DNA of 64,000 nt from Doryteuthis pealeii (GCA_023376005.1 CM042160.1:86581248-86645247); one strand, 5' to 3'; shown: positions 51,931 to 62,294, counted from the stretch's first letter. The notes: generated from the sequence alone by a model not told the origin. Made by a program: numbers and translations.

Positions 51931-54331
51931 CCACAGACACCGTGTTTCGACGCTTCACATCTCTTCAGTGTGGCTAGACATAACAACTACCTCTGACCGG
52001 GAGTGAAATCTGACTGATTTTTCATCAGCTCAATTCATTAACCTCTCGGTCATTTGACAGCTGCCGTAAAGGGGTGGTGTTTAAACTATTAAATACATAC
52101 ATTTGTTTATATATTTTATGATCACCAGAGAGATCCTGTCTGTAAACAGATGATCATTGCTTTATCCTGGCAGTGAAAGCTAATTTAAGTCATATATATA
52201 TATATATATATGAACAGATGTACTTGCCACTTCTTATACATTTCTCTGCCTGGATTATTGTGGCTTGTCAAACAGAAAACTTTTTTTAAAACTTTCTAAA
52301 AACAATTTCTTCCTGACGATGACCTAAGGTCAAAAATAGTTGAGAACAATGAAAAAATAAATATTCCTGTTTGTCTTATCATATTTTGTATATATATATA
52401 TATATATATATATAAGATTGACAATTAAAATAAATTTATTTCTGATAAATAAAGATTTCCATATATTTATCTATAAATACTCCATATATGTAAAAAATAT
52501 GTACATACAATAATATTTATATGTATATATGCAAAATGTTTATATGTACAGTTGAGTTCTCAAATTGGGTTGAATCCTATCACAGACATACCATTTACAC
52601 GATCGGACTAAAAGTATTTTAAGAACACCAAGTAGTGAGAGAGAAAGGGCGAAGAAAGGAGTAAAGAGAAATTTATTTTAACAATAAAAGTAGAATTTGC
52701 ATATTATGATATTTGTCTATTTTATGAATTGTTATTTTGTTTACATTTAAAATATTATTTAAAAAATGTAACCCTAAAGTAGAAACAATTTTTTTTCTAA
52801 AGAATAATTTTTTGTATTTACTTATGAAGAACTTTGAAGAGTTCTACAAATTGATTAATTTTTAATTATTGAATTCTATCATTTAACTCTTAATGTCCTA
52901 TACCACCTCATTCCACCCGGCAGGACATCACATTCATTTTCCTAATCTACCCCAAACAATAGCCTTTGTTTAAATGTAATATTAAACAAATTTAGAAGTT
53001 TTTGATATAAAGGAAATAACAGGTTACTTTAAATGAAAAGGATGTTTTTAGCATTTTTGATAGCTCCTTATAGGAATGGGGTTCTGGACTTAGAAAATTC
53101 TCAACAGGATGTTAAGAGTTAATCAGTAAAAATAAAAAAATAAATTGCATACTTTTCCTTATTAGAAACATATTAAGGTGTATGCACGATATTAATGCTC
53201 AATGACATCTCTTTTCCAGGTTAAAAGTCGACACGAATATCAAAACAATGGTGAATGGGTTGGGTAAACACCTACATAAATATATATCATATATTCAGAT
53301 TAAAGAATTACCTAGAAACCAGGAAATTTCAATCCCTAATTACACTAGGAATAGTTCAAGACATATACACCATCATCCGAAAGTCTTGTCACTCCTAACA
53401 AAATCAAATTCCTAATTCGTTGATCGTCAGGGCGACCTAATGTTGGTATCAGCCAGACGGCGAGGGAGTCTATCCCCTTTTCACTAACGCTAGACCAAGG
53501 AGATTATTCTAGCATCTGAGGTGGAGCGCCACACCTACCATCAGTTCCTCACTTTACCGCACAGATCTCTGTGCTACTCATACGCTGAGTTGGCAAAGGC
53601 AGGTATCGAACAAAAAAAAAAAAAAAAAAAAAAAAAAAAGATAATGAAAGTCAAAACATTATGTAAGGGTGACAAGACTTTCGGTCCACTCTGTACTTTG
53701 GTTGAAAGAGCAGATAAAATCCCATCAGATTTAAGATTCCATGTTACCAGCACGATCACTGAACTGTTCTGTAGAACAATGATGTAGTGGATATAAGCAT
53801 TGGTTAAAGTGTATATCATTACATAGTGGTCAAGGGTTCAATCCCAGGTTTGGGTAGTGCATAAAACATCATATACTCTGGTTCAGGGGAAGACAAGCGA
53901 CATATCAGGGACGGATTATCCAACACAAAATATATTCAAGCATGGATGACGGAATAACGACAATGTATTGCGGTGCACCTTGAATAAATGATTCCGGATT
54001 GAAATAACCAGATTACCAAAATCCAAAGACAGTTGGAACTATAACTGCTGATTGTTAAATAAAAATCCTGACTAAAGGCAAAAGTACCCTGTCATGGTAA
54101 ACGGAATGAGAAGACCGAAATGTTGTATATATAACAATAAAAGATGAAGACAACAGTCGGAATTATCAAGCCTCATCTCAAAAAGGTTTTTGAATCATTC
54201 TCACCAGCAGGAGAGGAGAGAAAGAAAAGAAAGAAAAGAAAAAATACTCACTGATTTTCAATCATCTCCCGACATATGTTAGCCATTGTACTAAGGCAGT
54301 CAGTTGTGATTTCCACAGGTAAGTCTTTGTG
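46425..54331 (-). CDS. CYRI: CYRI (FAM49) Rac1-binding protein, C-terminal four exons
   Basis: Four minus-strand exons splice in frame to give 114 residues ending in a stop. They match the C terminus of the CYRI-A/CYRI-B family (recalled human length about 324 residues). Diagnostic stretches are [36 protein letters not shown] and [11 protein letters not shown]. The family uses a CYRIP/DUF1394 domain to bind active Rac1. It restrains the SCAR/WAVE complex at the leading edge of migrating cells, and it is N-myristoylated in vertebrates. The Rac-contact arginines and the myristoylated start lie in upstream exons that must be beyond 64000, giving an intron of at least 9.7 kb. Exons show no internal stop. 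Within the window the introns are 1,176, 1,887 and 4,499 bp. Confidence 0.95.
46640..46770. repeat. Uninterrupted relative of the LINE insertion site
   Basis: CAACACCCTCTGGTTAAAAA is followed immediately by CCGTCCAAATCATCCAAGAT, the two flanks separated by a LINE at 15415-16067. It lies in the last CYRI intron, 150 bp upstream of the terminal exon. Confidence 0.6.
47312..47504. mobile_element. hAT-type palindromic MITE with 8-bp target duplication
   Basis: Left terminus CAGTGGTTCTCAACC and right terminus GGTTGAGAACCATTC match the hAT consensus terminus. ATTTAAAT is duplicated exactly at 47304-47311 and 47505-47512. The interior is a perfect palindrome around 47423 (arms about 48 bp). It lies in the last CYRI intron, 164 bp from the penultimate exon. 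Confidence 0.9.
47668..47738 (-). CDS. CYRI: CYRI penultimate exon
   Basis: The acceptor TTTTTTCTAG precedes base 47738 and the donor GTAAGT starts at 47667. The 71-bp exon encodes [23 protein letters not shown] plus two bases of an arginine codon. This corresponds to the human MKGCIKVLKDQ ... LLNALR segment, with the 'PPNS' stretch replaced by ESEK. The upstream intron side is a nearly pure A-rich tract on the plus strand. Confidence 0.95.
47739..48045. repeat. A-rich polypurine tract in CYRI intron
   Basis: About 300 bp of A runs broken by G and occasional GGGGTAAAA units on the plus strand, so a polypyrimidine tract in the CYRI transcript. It directly abuts the acceptor of the penultimate exon and extends its pyrimidine tract greatly. 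Confidence 0.75.
48075..48215 (+). repeat. Family C SINE, 5' part
   Basis: Head TTTGTGGTGTAATGACTAGA, body GGAAATGGACTCGTCCACAA and CTCCCTCCAGCTATGGATAA. It stops mid-body. Confidence 0.7.
48285..48556 (+). repeat. Family C SINE, second tandem copy
   Basis: Head GGCACCTGTGATGTAATGGT, box B-like GGTTCAAATCCTAGATGAGG and end CATCCTGCTCATGCAGAGAG. It lies 70 bp after another family C copy in the same orientation. Confidence 0.75.
48653..48942. mobile_element. Inverted-repeat element with tandem left arm
   Basis: TTTCCTAGTTGAGTAACATG and AAATTATTTATTTTCCCATT are matched by AATGGGAAAATAAATAATTT and GTTACTCAACTAGGAAATAA. The left arm's first half is repeated at 48752-48800 (GTTGAGTAACATAATATTAC). 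Confidence 0.8.
49010..49095 (+). repeat. Family B SINE internal fragment
   Basis: Contains GAGTAGCACGGCTTGGATCT and GGGGAGCTGATGGTAGGTGT. It runs directly into the palindromic element at 49088. Confidence 0.65.
49088..49430. mobile_element. Palindromic MITE, relative of 12391-12753
   Basis: CACGTGTTTTCGTCAGGAGT is matched by ACTCCTGACCGAAACACGTG, with arms over 120 bp including TGTACACATGGATAAACTCC. A short loop near 49205-49240 reads GAAGATTCGAACCTTC. It lies in a CYRI intron 200 bp from an exon. Confidence 0.75.
49626..49752 (-). CDS. CYRI: CYRI exon encoding the [19 protein letters not shown] segment
   Basis: The acceptor TTTCTTAG precedes base 49752 and the donor GTAAGTG starts at 49625. 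The 127-bp exon starts with the last base of a split glutamine codon. It then encodes [15 protein letters not shown] followed by the family's most conserved block and A-K-N-S-G-I-D. Confidence 0.97.
50185..50346 (-). repeat. Family A-like 3' portion with the shared tail
   Basis: Begins GGAGTGGTAGTACCTGTTAG and ends GGCATTAAATGACCC ... GGTTGATATGCCATAAAC. The 3' tail here is almost identical to the LINE end at 41011-41068. Confidence 0.65.
50829..51347. repeat. CT and TA microsatellites around the 50.9 kb palindrome
   Basis: (CT)n(TA)n at 50831-50868 and (TA)n at 51303-51347 lie on either side of the palindrome. Further TA runs occur at 51901-51928, 52193-52212 and 52389-52413. Confidence 0.85.
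50867..51147. mobile_element. Near-perfect 280-bp palindrome
   Basis: TCAATAAAGGAAGGAAGAAC is matched by CTTCCTTCCTTTATTGA. The centre at about 51006 reads CACTTATAAGTG. Arms are about 138 bp with a handful of mismatches. It follows a CT/TA microsatellite. Confidence 0.9.
51463..51903. mobile_element. Near-perfect 440-bp palindrome
   Basis: TTTAAATAAATAACAAAAGA is matched by TTTGTTATTTATTTAAA. The centre at about 51678 reads AATACAAATTGTATT. Arms are about 215 bp and carry CATCAGATGCGAATGATGAA. It abuts a TA microsatellite. Confidence 0.9.
51928..52193 (+). repeat. Dispersed repeat (family J)
   Basis: Second copy with about 85-90% agreement by eye to 22095-22370. It is bounded on both sides by TA microsatellites. 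Confidence 0.75.
52887..53118 (-). mobile_element. TTAA-flanked MITE, family G
   Basis: Inverted copy with termini CTCTTAATGTCCTATACC and CAACAGGATGTTAAGAG, TTAA at 52883-52886 and 53119-53122. It lies in a CYRI intron. Confidence 0.75.
53368..53700. mobile_element. Mariner-like MITE split by a family B SINE
   Basis: CCGAAAGTCTTGTCACTCCT at the left and GTGACAAGACTTTCGGTC at the right are inverted termini. The interior is occupied by a SINE at 53422-53612. A related right end (GGGGGTGACAAATGCTTCAG) lies at 61168. Confidence 0.65.
53422..53612 (-). repeat. tRNA-derived SINE, family B, nested in a mariner-like MITE
   Basis: Inverted copy from GTTGGTATCAGCCAGACGGC to GAGTTGGCAAAGGCAGGTAT. It ends in a run of about 30 A that lies where the box A head should be. 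It splits a mariner-like element (see 53368-53700). Confidence 0.75.
53772..53872 (+). repeat. tRNA-like SINE head
   Basis: ATGTAGTGGATATAAGCATT resembles box A and AAGGGTTCAATCCCAGG is a good box B. The spacing between them is longer than in a tRNA. Confidence 0.45.
54252..54331 (-). CDS. CYRI: CYRI exon encoding the HKDLP ... [11 protein letters not shown] segment
   Basis: On the minus strand the acceptor TTTCATTTCAG precedes base 54331 and the donor GTGAGT begins at 54251. The 80-bp exon encodes [26 protein letters not shown]. It leaves CA to combine with the next exon's A as glutamine. The CLSTMAN motif is conserved in vertebrate CYRI proteins. Confidence 0.95.
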
Positions 54332-54479
54332 CTGAAATGAAAGATTTCAATTTAAGAAAATGTTTTTTTTAAATATATGAAAACATCAAAAGAAAAGTGT
54401 AAGTTGATGGATAAGTGGTGGATAAAAGAAATGAAATGAAATGAAATCTATCTAGAAAAGACCAGAAAAGTCTAATTGA

Positions 54480-55865
54480 GTGTAGAGACCAGAAAAGTAT
54501 GGGGGGGGGGAATAGAGGGGAGAAAAGTCCAGAAAAGTATGGGTGAGTAGAGGGAGAAAAGGCCAGAAATGATGGGGAGCATAGAACGGGGGGAGTGTTA
54601 AAGGGGAAAAGGACCAGAAAATTGGGAAGTGGGGGGGGGGAAGAAAAGAGAGAAAAGTAAGGAAGATAACAGAGGGGGGGGTCAGAGAATGAAAGCGAAC
54701 AGAGGGGGGGGGTCAGAGAATGAAAGCGAACAGAGAGGGGGGGTCAGAGAATGAAAGCGAACAGAGGGGGGGGTCAGAGAAATGAAAGCGAACAAAGGGG
54801 GGGGGGGTCAGAGAATGAAAGCGAACAGAGGGGGGGTCAGAGAATGAAAGCGAACAAGAGGGGGGGGGGGGGGGTCAGAGATGAAAGCGAACAAAGGGGG
54901 GGTCAGAGAAATGAAAGCGANACAGAGGGGGGTCAGAGAATGAAAGCGAACAGAGGGGGGGGGTCAGAGAATGAAAGCGAACAGAGGGGGGGTCAGAGAA
55001 TGAAAGCGAACAGAGGGGGGGGTCAGAGAATGAAAGCGAACAGAGGGGGGGGTCAGAGAATGAAAGCGAACAGAGGAGGGGGGTCAGAGAATGAAAAGCG
55101 AACAGGGGGGGGGGGTCAGAGAATGAAAGCGAACAGGGGGGGGGGTCAGAGAATGAAAGCGAACAAGAGGGGGGGGGGTCAGAGAATGAAAGCGAACAGA
55201 GGGGGGGGTCAGAGAATGAAAGCGAACAGAGAGGGGGGGGGGTCAGAGAATGAAAGCGAACAGAGGGGGGGGGTCAGAGAATGAAAGCGAACAGAGGGGG
55301 GGGTCAGAGAATGAAAGCGAAACAGAGGGGGGGGGTCAGAGAATGAAGCGAACAGAGGGGGGGGTCAGAGAATGAAGCGAACAGAGGGGGGGTCAGAGAA
55401 TGAAAGCGAACAGAGGGGGGGGGTCAGAGAATGAAAGCGAACAGAGGGGGGGGTCAGAGAATGAAAGGAACAGAGGGGGGGGTCAGAGAATGAAGGAGAA
55501 CGGGGGGGGGTCAGAGAATGAAAGAACGGGGGGTCAGAAGAACGAGGGGGGGTCAGAGGAAATGAAAGAGAACGGGGGGTCAGAGAATGAAAGAGAACGG
55601 GGGGGGGTCAGAGAGATGAAAGAGGAACGGGGGGGGGGTCAGAGAATGAAAGAGAACGGGGGGGGTTCAGAGAATGAAAGAGAAGGGGGGGGTCAGAGGA
55701 ATGAAAGAAGAGAGGGGGTCGAGAATGACGAGAGAGGGGTCAGAGATGAAAGAGAACACGGGGGGGTCAGAGAATGAAAGAGAAAAGTGGGGGGCAGGAA
55801 TGAAAGAGAGGGGAGGTCAGAGAATGAAAGAGAGGGGGGTTAGAGGAATGAAAGAGAAAACAAGA
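54480..55865. repeat. G-run minisatellite
   Basis: From about 54676 the unit is roughly 28 bp: a run of 6-14 G, then TCAGAGAATGAAAGCGAACA, then GAG. About 30 recognisable units continue to 55480, then drift to an AATGAAAGAGAACGG version until 55860. There is one N at 54921. The CYRI transcript strand carries the C-rich version. Confidence 0.9.
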
Positions 55866-56484
55866 ATGAAAATACAAAATATTTTATTCTTGGACTATTT
55901 CAAAATTAGCAAAATTTAATTAAATAAAATCTGCACCAAAATGGATGCCATTAAATACTGTTGCTTTTATTCATAGAAATTCAAGTATTTTAGATTTGTA
56001 ATCAAAATGAATGAATGTAGACATTAGACAATTCCTGATAAGAGACAGATTTGTGTATGTGTGTGTGTGCGTATGTCTGTGTGTATGTATGTGTGTGTGC
56101 GTATGTATGAGTGTGCGTATGTATGAGGTGTGCATGCACAAACAATTTGTTTCCTTTGTATTATTGATTTCTGAATGATATAGAAATCAGTTTAGATACA
56201 AATATTTAAACATTGGAGCTGAAAATTAAAACATTATTAATTCTCTTTTTAACAAATAAACAAAGCAAATATGTTAAATGGTAAAAAGGCAGAAAGTGAC
56301 AGTTTTTAATTTAATTTTATACTCAACCATTGACCTTTTGGAACACTTTCTTTTTTTTTTTTCAAGAAAATGATTATTAATAATAATAATAACTTGTTTT
56401 CTACAGAATCAATTAAAATAAAATCATGCAGACATCTTAGTAAAAACCAGGTTAAATTTGTTAATAATTTTTTTTTAAAAAATG

Positions 56485-56515
<31 letters not shown>

Positions 56516-57890
56516 GAGCATGAGGAAAAAAAAAAAGGTATATTATTTTTAATCTAAACTGCAAACAAAAACACACTGAATTATTTGTTGATAATAAAAA
56601 ATTAAAAAATGAATGAAATAAAAAATTTAGAATTAGAAAAAAATAAAATAAAAATAAAAAAAATTTCTTTTTTTTAATTAAAATTTCCAAAACAAATTTT
56701 TAAATTAAAAAATAAATGAAAAAATAATTCTTTTCTTTTTTAATTAAAATTTTCAAAAAATAAAAGAATAAAAAAAACTTAATTTAAAGGACAATACAAT
56801 ATTGACATATTCTATTGTCCCAACATGTTAAAAAAAAGAAAAAAAAAAAAAAAAGAAAGACATTAATTAAAAAAAAATTACAAAGATATAAACCAAGATA
56901 AAGCTATTGTTGGTTTTTAGGGAAGGGGAAATTAAATTTGGGCATTTGGTTGCAAATCTTCTAACAAAACAAAAAGCATGCTTTTATTATAAGCAAGCAG
57001 ATATTTGAATATTAAATTTTACTGAAAAACCTAAGTTAATTTCATATCCTTATTTTTATTTGGCAAGATATTTCAATTGGAATGTTGCTTGATCTTATTC
57101 AGAACATATACTTTTCACACAAATAAAAGGGTCAATTTCTAGCTTTAAAATAAGTAACTATTGTTCCTCTAACAATACCAATTTGTTAATACAAACATTT
57201 AATCTATATAACAATCAGTTTATGAAGATCAGTTAACATCCAAATTGAAACAAAGAATAATAACAAGGAACATATTTTTTTCCAACTGGATCCACCTCAA
57301 AAATTGAATAATACTTGACTATCAATTTAAAAAATGGGTGACCAGTTTAGCAGGTTATTAAAAATAAAAGTGATACCCCGCTTTATGTCAAAATATAGTG
57401 TTAGTTTGAAGGTTTCATTTCACAAATATTGAAGTAAAAAATATCAATTTTACTTAATCATAGAATCGTTGAAAAATAAATAAAAATAAATAAGCAAAAT
57501 GAAATATTGAGACAAAGAAATTAAAAATATCCTCTGACCAGACCACCAACCAAAGTAAACAAAATTAAATATATAAATAAATAAAAGAAAACACCAAGGA
57601 CAACTGAGCTGAAAGGAGGGAAAATAGAAAAAGATTAGAAAAGAAAAAAAAAAAAATTGCACCATTTTATCAGAAATAAAAAATAAAATACCCTTGTGAT
57701 TGAAAATATCAGAGAAAGACCCTAAGTGGCGGCTAAAAGAAGAAGAAAAAAGGGAGAAAGAAACAAGAGACAATTATCAAAGATTTTAGTGTCAGGAAAA
57801 ACAAAAAAAATTGTAGTATGAAAGTAAAGTCTTTTGAATGAAGATGAATTTGATGAAGTATTAAAGATACGCATAAATGAGAGCAAGAAA

Positions 57891-58078
57891 TTAAGATTTT
57901 ACTTTTCAACTAGATTTTCAAACTATTTTTTTTTTTTTTTAAATAGAAAGCATAATTAAAAAAATTTTTTTTTAATTTTTTTAAATCATGCTTTTTTTTT
58001 TTTTTTTTTTTTTTTAAATCTATTTTTAAAAAATTGTTTGAAAATCTAGTGAAAAGTAAATCTTAATTTTTTTTTTAA
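57891..58078. mobile_element. Palindrome with A/T-rich arms
   Basis: TTCAACTAGATTTTCAAAC is matched by GTTTGAAAATCTAGTGAAAA. The middle is long T runs and AAAGCATAATTAAAAAAA with its complement. Confidence 0.7.
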
Positions 58079-58887
58079 TCAAAAAGAATTTTGAATTTAA
58101 AAAAAAGTAATGACTTTTTTCAGGTGACTAAATTATATCTTAGCAGAAAAAACAAGGATTCTTAGCAATATAGCAAAGATTCCTCCCCCAAAAAATAATC
58201 TTTACAAAAAAACAAACAAAAAAAAAAAAACAAGGGATTCTTAGCCATCACAGTACAGATTTAAAAAGAATGGGGCCAGATGGATTTTTCAGTAAAGACA
58301 ATTTTGATGAAATTTGAGCGAAACACAATTTTCTTAGAATAAAGCATTAAAAAAAAGCAAGCTAAAATAGCAAAGCTTCCAACCAATGCAGATGATGTTT
58401 TTTTTTAGCCAATCGAAAACAGCTTTTATAATAAGCAATTCACACCAGCAATAGCAAAACAGTTTTCCTTCAATTCATAATAGATTAGTTCTAATGCAAC
58501 TGGAAAAGTAAAGATTTTAAAAAAAAATGTATAGACAAGCGCACCAGAGAGATTTTAGTGAAATAAAAAAAAAAGAGTTAAAAGAAAGAAAAAGAAAGTT
58601 ACAAATGAGCTGTTTAATTGACAAATTCATCTCCTGATAAACAACTACATAGCACACACTAGTCAATGAAGGTTCCCTATTGTGACCTGATTTAAAGGTG
58701 GATTAAAAATGTTTTTATTAATTTTACCAAAAAAGAGAGAGACTGAAGGCTTTTCCAAATTAGGAACCTCTCTTTAAAAAAATGTTTTTTCTTTTAAAAA
58801 GGGAAAAGATTTTTTCATTTAATTCACTTATTTTTTACTAATAATACATACTATATATATATATATATATATATATTTCTTTTTGCC

Positions 58888-59222
58888 AGGAGATAGCCGA
58901 TAAGATGGTGGGGGGAGTGGTAAGGACGAGGAACTCTAAGTCATTTAAAACAGAATAAAAATGTATTTTCTTTTTAAACATATCCCTGTGAATAAAGTGT
59001 GTTAGAGTCAAAGATAAAACGCTAAATTAGCCTTTTCTATAAAGAAAGAAATATTAAAACAGCAACTTATCTGAAACAATTATTTGTGCTTGTTCACTTC
59101 ACTTGTTGACTTTCTAATGTCTTTTATTTATCTATTTTTTTTCTTCTCTTTGGGGAGATAGCCGATAAGATGGTGGTGGGGGAGTGGTAGGGACGAGAAA
59201 CTCTAAGTCATTTAAAACAGAA
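58888..59222. repeat. Direct repeat pair (about 75 bp each)
   Basis: GGAGATAGCCGATAAGATGG and AACTCTAAGTCATTTAAAAC occur at 58890-58958 and 59155-59222. They are nearly identical and about 265 bp apart. Confidence 0.8.
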
Positions 59223-60185
59223 TAAAAATATAGATAGATAGATACAACTAGTTTAAATTAATAACAAATTGAGTACCATAATGGAAACTAGAGAAGATAG
59301 GAAGATGTTTATATGATTAAATATGAATGACTTTTGTGTCAGTGAGTTTTCTTAAGTTATTTTGATGAAGTGTTATCACAATAAGACAGGATAATAAGAG
59401 TCGAAAATGACGGCCTGAGAAAGGGGAAGAAATCAACAAAATAGATTGGAAGTAATATCATTTTATATGAATATTAATTGAACTTGTACTGAGCGTTTTT
59501 GATTGAATTCTCCCCTTCCCACACTGATACATGGTAAATGATCAAGAAAAGAAGATAGAGAAAAAGACGCAGAGAGTTAAAGAGCAAAAAGCGAGAGACG
59601 AGATGAGAAAGAGATGATGAGAGACATCACTTTAAGAGATATGCACAGAAACAGCCTCATCGAGATTAAAAAGCAAAAGAGATAAGAAAAAAGAGAATTG
59701 GACAGACGCAACAAGCAAAAAGAAGAGAAGAGGAAAATGAGATAGAAAAAAATGGAGCGACGAGACAGACGATAAATAATGAAAACTATAATACACTTAT
59801 TTATACTTGAAGCCAAAAGGTTGAGAATATATGCACGACGCACACATGCACACGTGCTGTCAATCTCAGGTAACACTATATACAGAATGTATCGTTATCT
59901 AGAATTACAACAGAGGGTGATCAGAGGATGTCGGTTGCGAAGATGCGCGCAGGGAGGTGGTGAGTAAGATCAGAGAAGACTCGCTATATGGAGGATCACT
60001 CGCAGAGGAATAATCATAGTGGAGCTGATCGACGTTAGAACTCACATCCACACTGTTTGGTTTTTACTCTCATTTCAGTATAGTTAGGTTTAAAAAGAAG
60101 AGTGGAATAGAAAAGACATAGGGCTCACGGGGGGGGGGGGGAAGAGTTTAAAAAGTTTTTTTTGAGGAAGACATTGGTTCCATAA

Positions 60186-60187
60186 AG

Positions 60188-60225
<38 letters not shown>

Positions 60226-60763
60226 AAGTGGGAAAGAGAGAGAGAGAGAAAGTGGGGAGAGAGAGGGAGAGAAGTGGGGAAAGAGAGAAAGTGGGAAAGA
60301 GAGAGAGGGAGAGAAAGTGGGGAAAGAGAGAAAGTGAGAGAGAGAGAAAGAAAGAGAGAGAGAGAGTGGAAAGAGAGAGAGAGGAGAAGGGAAAGAGAGA
60401 GAGAAGAGAAGTGGGAAAGAGAGAGAGAGAAAGTGGGAAGAGAGAGAGAGAGAAGTGGGAAGAGAGGAGAGAGAGGGAGAGAGAGAGAGAGAGAAAGTGG
60501 GAGAGAGAGAGAGAGAAGTGGGAGAGAGAGAGAGAAAGTGGGAGAGCGGAAGAGAGAGAGAAGAGAGAAAGTGGGAGAGCGAGAAGAAAGTGGGAGAGTG
60601 AGAGAGAGAGGAGAGAGAGAGAGAGGAGAGGAGAGAGGAGAGAGGGAGAGAGAGAGGGAGAGAGAGTGGGAGAGAGAGTGGAGGAAGAGAAAGAGAGTGG
60701 GGGAGAGAGAGAGAGAGAGTGGGAGAAAGAGAGAGAGAAGAGAGTGGGAGAAGAGAGAGAAAG

Positions 60764-60824
<61 letters not shown>

Positions 60825-60841
60825 ACAGAGAGAGAGGGGGG
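60186..60841. repeat. GA-rich tract
   Basis: About 650 bp of (GA)n broken by AGTGGGA units at irregular spacing. It is polypurine on the plus strand. Long open frames here in several phases are by-products of composition. Confidence 0.9.
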
Positions 60842-61227
60842 GGGGGATAAATACAAGAGCAGAAATATCAAGAAATAGTAATATCCAAAATATCACATGT
60901 TGCCTGATTCATGAGAGTGTGGGGGAGGAGGGTTGTCAGGTCAATAATATCCAAATAAAGGTCATACATCAGATATTTATGTACTGGATGGTACGAAAAT
61001 CTTGTTTAACCCTTTCATAGTTTTTTTTAAGAGGTAAAATAATTACATAATACAACCCAAAATTCTAGAAATTAATTTTGGAAGATTTTTTTTTTACTAG
61101 TAAAACAATTACATAACTCATACATTATATTATTAAAACAAAAATAATGAAAGTTAAAACAATATTTAGGGGGTGACAAATGCTTCAGACTACCAAGCAC
61201 GCTACTTGCACATGTGTAAACGCTGTG

Positions 61228-61470
61228 ATTGATTGATTTTAATGGCATGTCAACCTATCTAGGGTTATTTTATGCTTAGAGGTTAGAGAATCCTGTTCAT
61301 ATTTACATTTTTTATGTAATTTTAAGTTTTTTGTTTTTTTGTACACAATCCTATCGAATATGGATAATTTTGAAAGATCTATTTGACCCAGGTAAAAAAA
61401 AAAAAAAAAATCCAGGTCAGAGTGGACCTGGGAGTAATGCCAACAAAGGGGTACTCCACAGATCTAAAAA
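61228..61470 (+). repeat. Family A SINE-like repeat, truncated
   Basis: Starts TTGATTGATTTTAATGGCAT and reaches AGAGTGGACCTGGGAGTAAT and GGGGTACTCCACAGATCT. An A run of about 17 interrupts it at 61395. Confidence 0.65.
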
Positions 61471-61479
61471 AAAAATCAG

Positions 61480-61990
61480 TTGGCAGAGATGCTGATGTGT
61501 CCTGCATCCCTGACGCACAAAAATCTAAAAGGACGCAGTAAAATCGTATGTGTCCCAGTGTTTTTCTTTTTTCTTCCCTCACTATTTCAAGCTAACTGTA
61601 AATAGCTTTTAATAGTTTCTTAGAAACGAATTACACAGGATAGGTTACATTTGAAAATTCCATAGACTAACAGTGATGCTGATAGCTTTTTGATTCAGTG
61701 CATCTTGGGACGCACATATTTGCTTTGAATGAGTCCCTGGGGAAAATTTCCCAACTAAAGTTTCTTAATAGATTGTAGGGGTTTTATTCATGATTTGGAG
61801 AAACAGCTCAAGCCATCTAACTCCCACCTTGTAATCTATCCTGTGTAATTCATTTCTAAGAAACTTTAGTGATGCTGATTGCTATTTGATTTAGTACATC
61901 CTGGGACGCACATATTTGCTTTGAATGAGTCCTGTTAGATGGCTTTAATTGGGACCCATAAATTTTCAGAGGACTCATAGCAATTAGCAT
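61480..61990. repeat. Rearranged family K units
   Basis: An inverted part (TGTCCTGCATCCCTGACGCA ... CAAGCTAACTGTAAATAG) is followed by two direct parts, each with GTGATGCTGAT and GGGACGCACATATTTGCTTT (61672-61740 and 61868-61930). The block looks like an inverted-repeat element with an extra partial arm. Confidence 0.6.
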
Positions 61991-62025
61991 CACTGAGTAG
62001 GTGTGTGCGTGTATATATAACCATA

Positions 62026-62288
62026 GGAGGCGCCCGTGGTATAATGGTTAGAGTCATGTGAAATGGACTCGTAGACCAGAGTTCAATTGCATTTCACATG
62101 GCGCTAATACCCTTGGGAAAGTATGAATCCAATTCTTCCCTCCAGCTATGGATAAATAGCAGGGCAGACTGGACTCTTTAACCATGGCTAGGTAACCAGT
62201 CAAGGAGAACGAAAACTCTGAATTCAAACCTGTTAAACTCTGCTTAAGAAATTGACCATGTGTTGCACCCTGCCAGTGCAGAGGGGTT

Positions 62289-62294
<6 letters not shown>
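62026..62294 (+). repeat. tRNA-derived SINE, family C, full length
   Basis: Head AGGCGCCCGTGGTATAATGG with TTAGAGTCATG, end CCTGCCAGTGCAGAGGGGTT followed by a GT/TA microsatellite. A family B SINE follows that microsatellite. Confidence 0.8.

Larger units (their letters stand above)
55920..60185. other. CYRI intron, no coding sequence seen
   Basis: A/T-rich sequence with a GT microsatellite (56052-56110), A runs, one palindrome (57891-58078), a direct repeat pair (58888-59222) and a TA run (58854-58876). I searched by eye for upstream CYRI exons on the minus strand and found none. Confidence 0.5.

Noticed and set aside
54480..55865. Possible CRISPR-like array
   Set aside because: The units are contiguous and homogeneous with no unique spacers, and the genome is an animal's. 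It is a minisatellite.
54751..55919. Open frames with a repeating MKANRGGGQRNE-like peptide
   Set aside because: These come from the G-run minisatellite. Unit length varies and the frame shifts freely, and the region lies in an intron on the other strand.
59779..59967. Upstream CYRI exon near 59.8 kb
   Set aside because: The segment is less AT-rich and attracted attention, but no frame on the minus strand matches CYRI and no paired splice sites were found.
60090..61020. Overlapping long open frames on both strands rich in Ser/Leu or Arg/Glu
   Set aside because: They are the automatic translation of a GA/CT low-complexity tract, with no domain and open frames in several phases at once.
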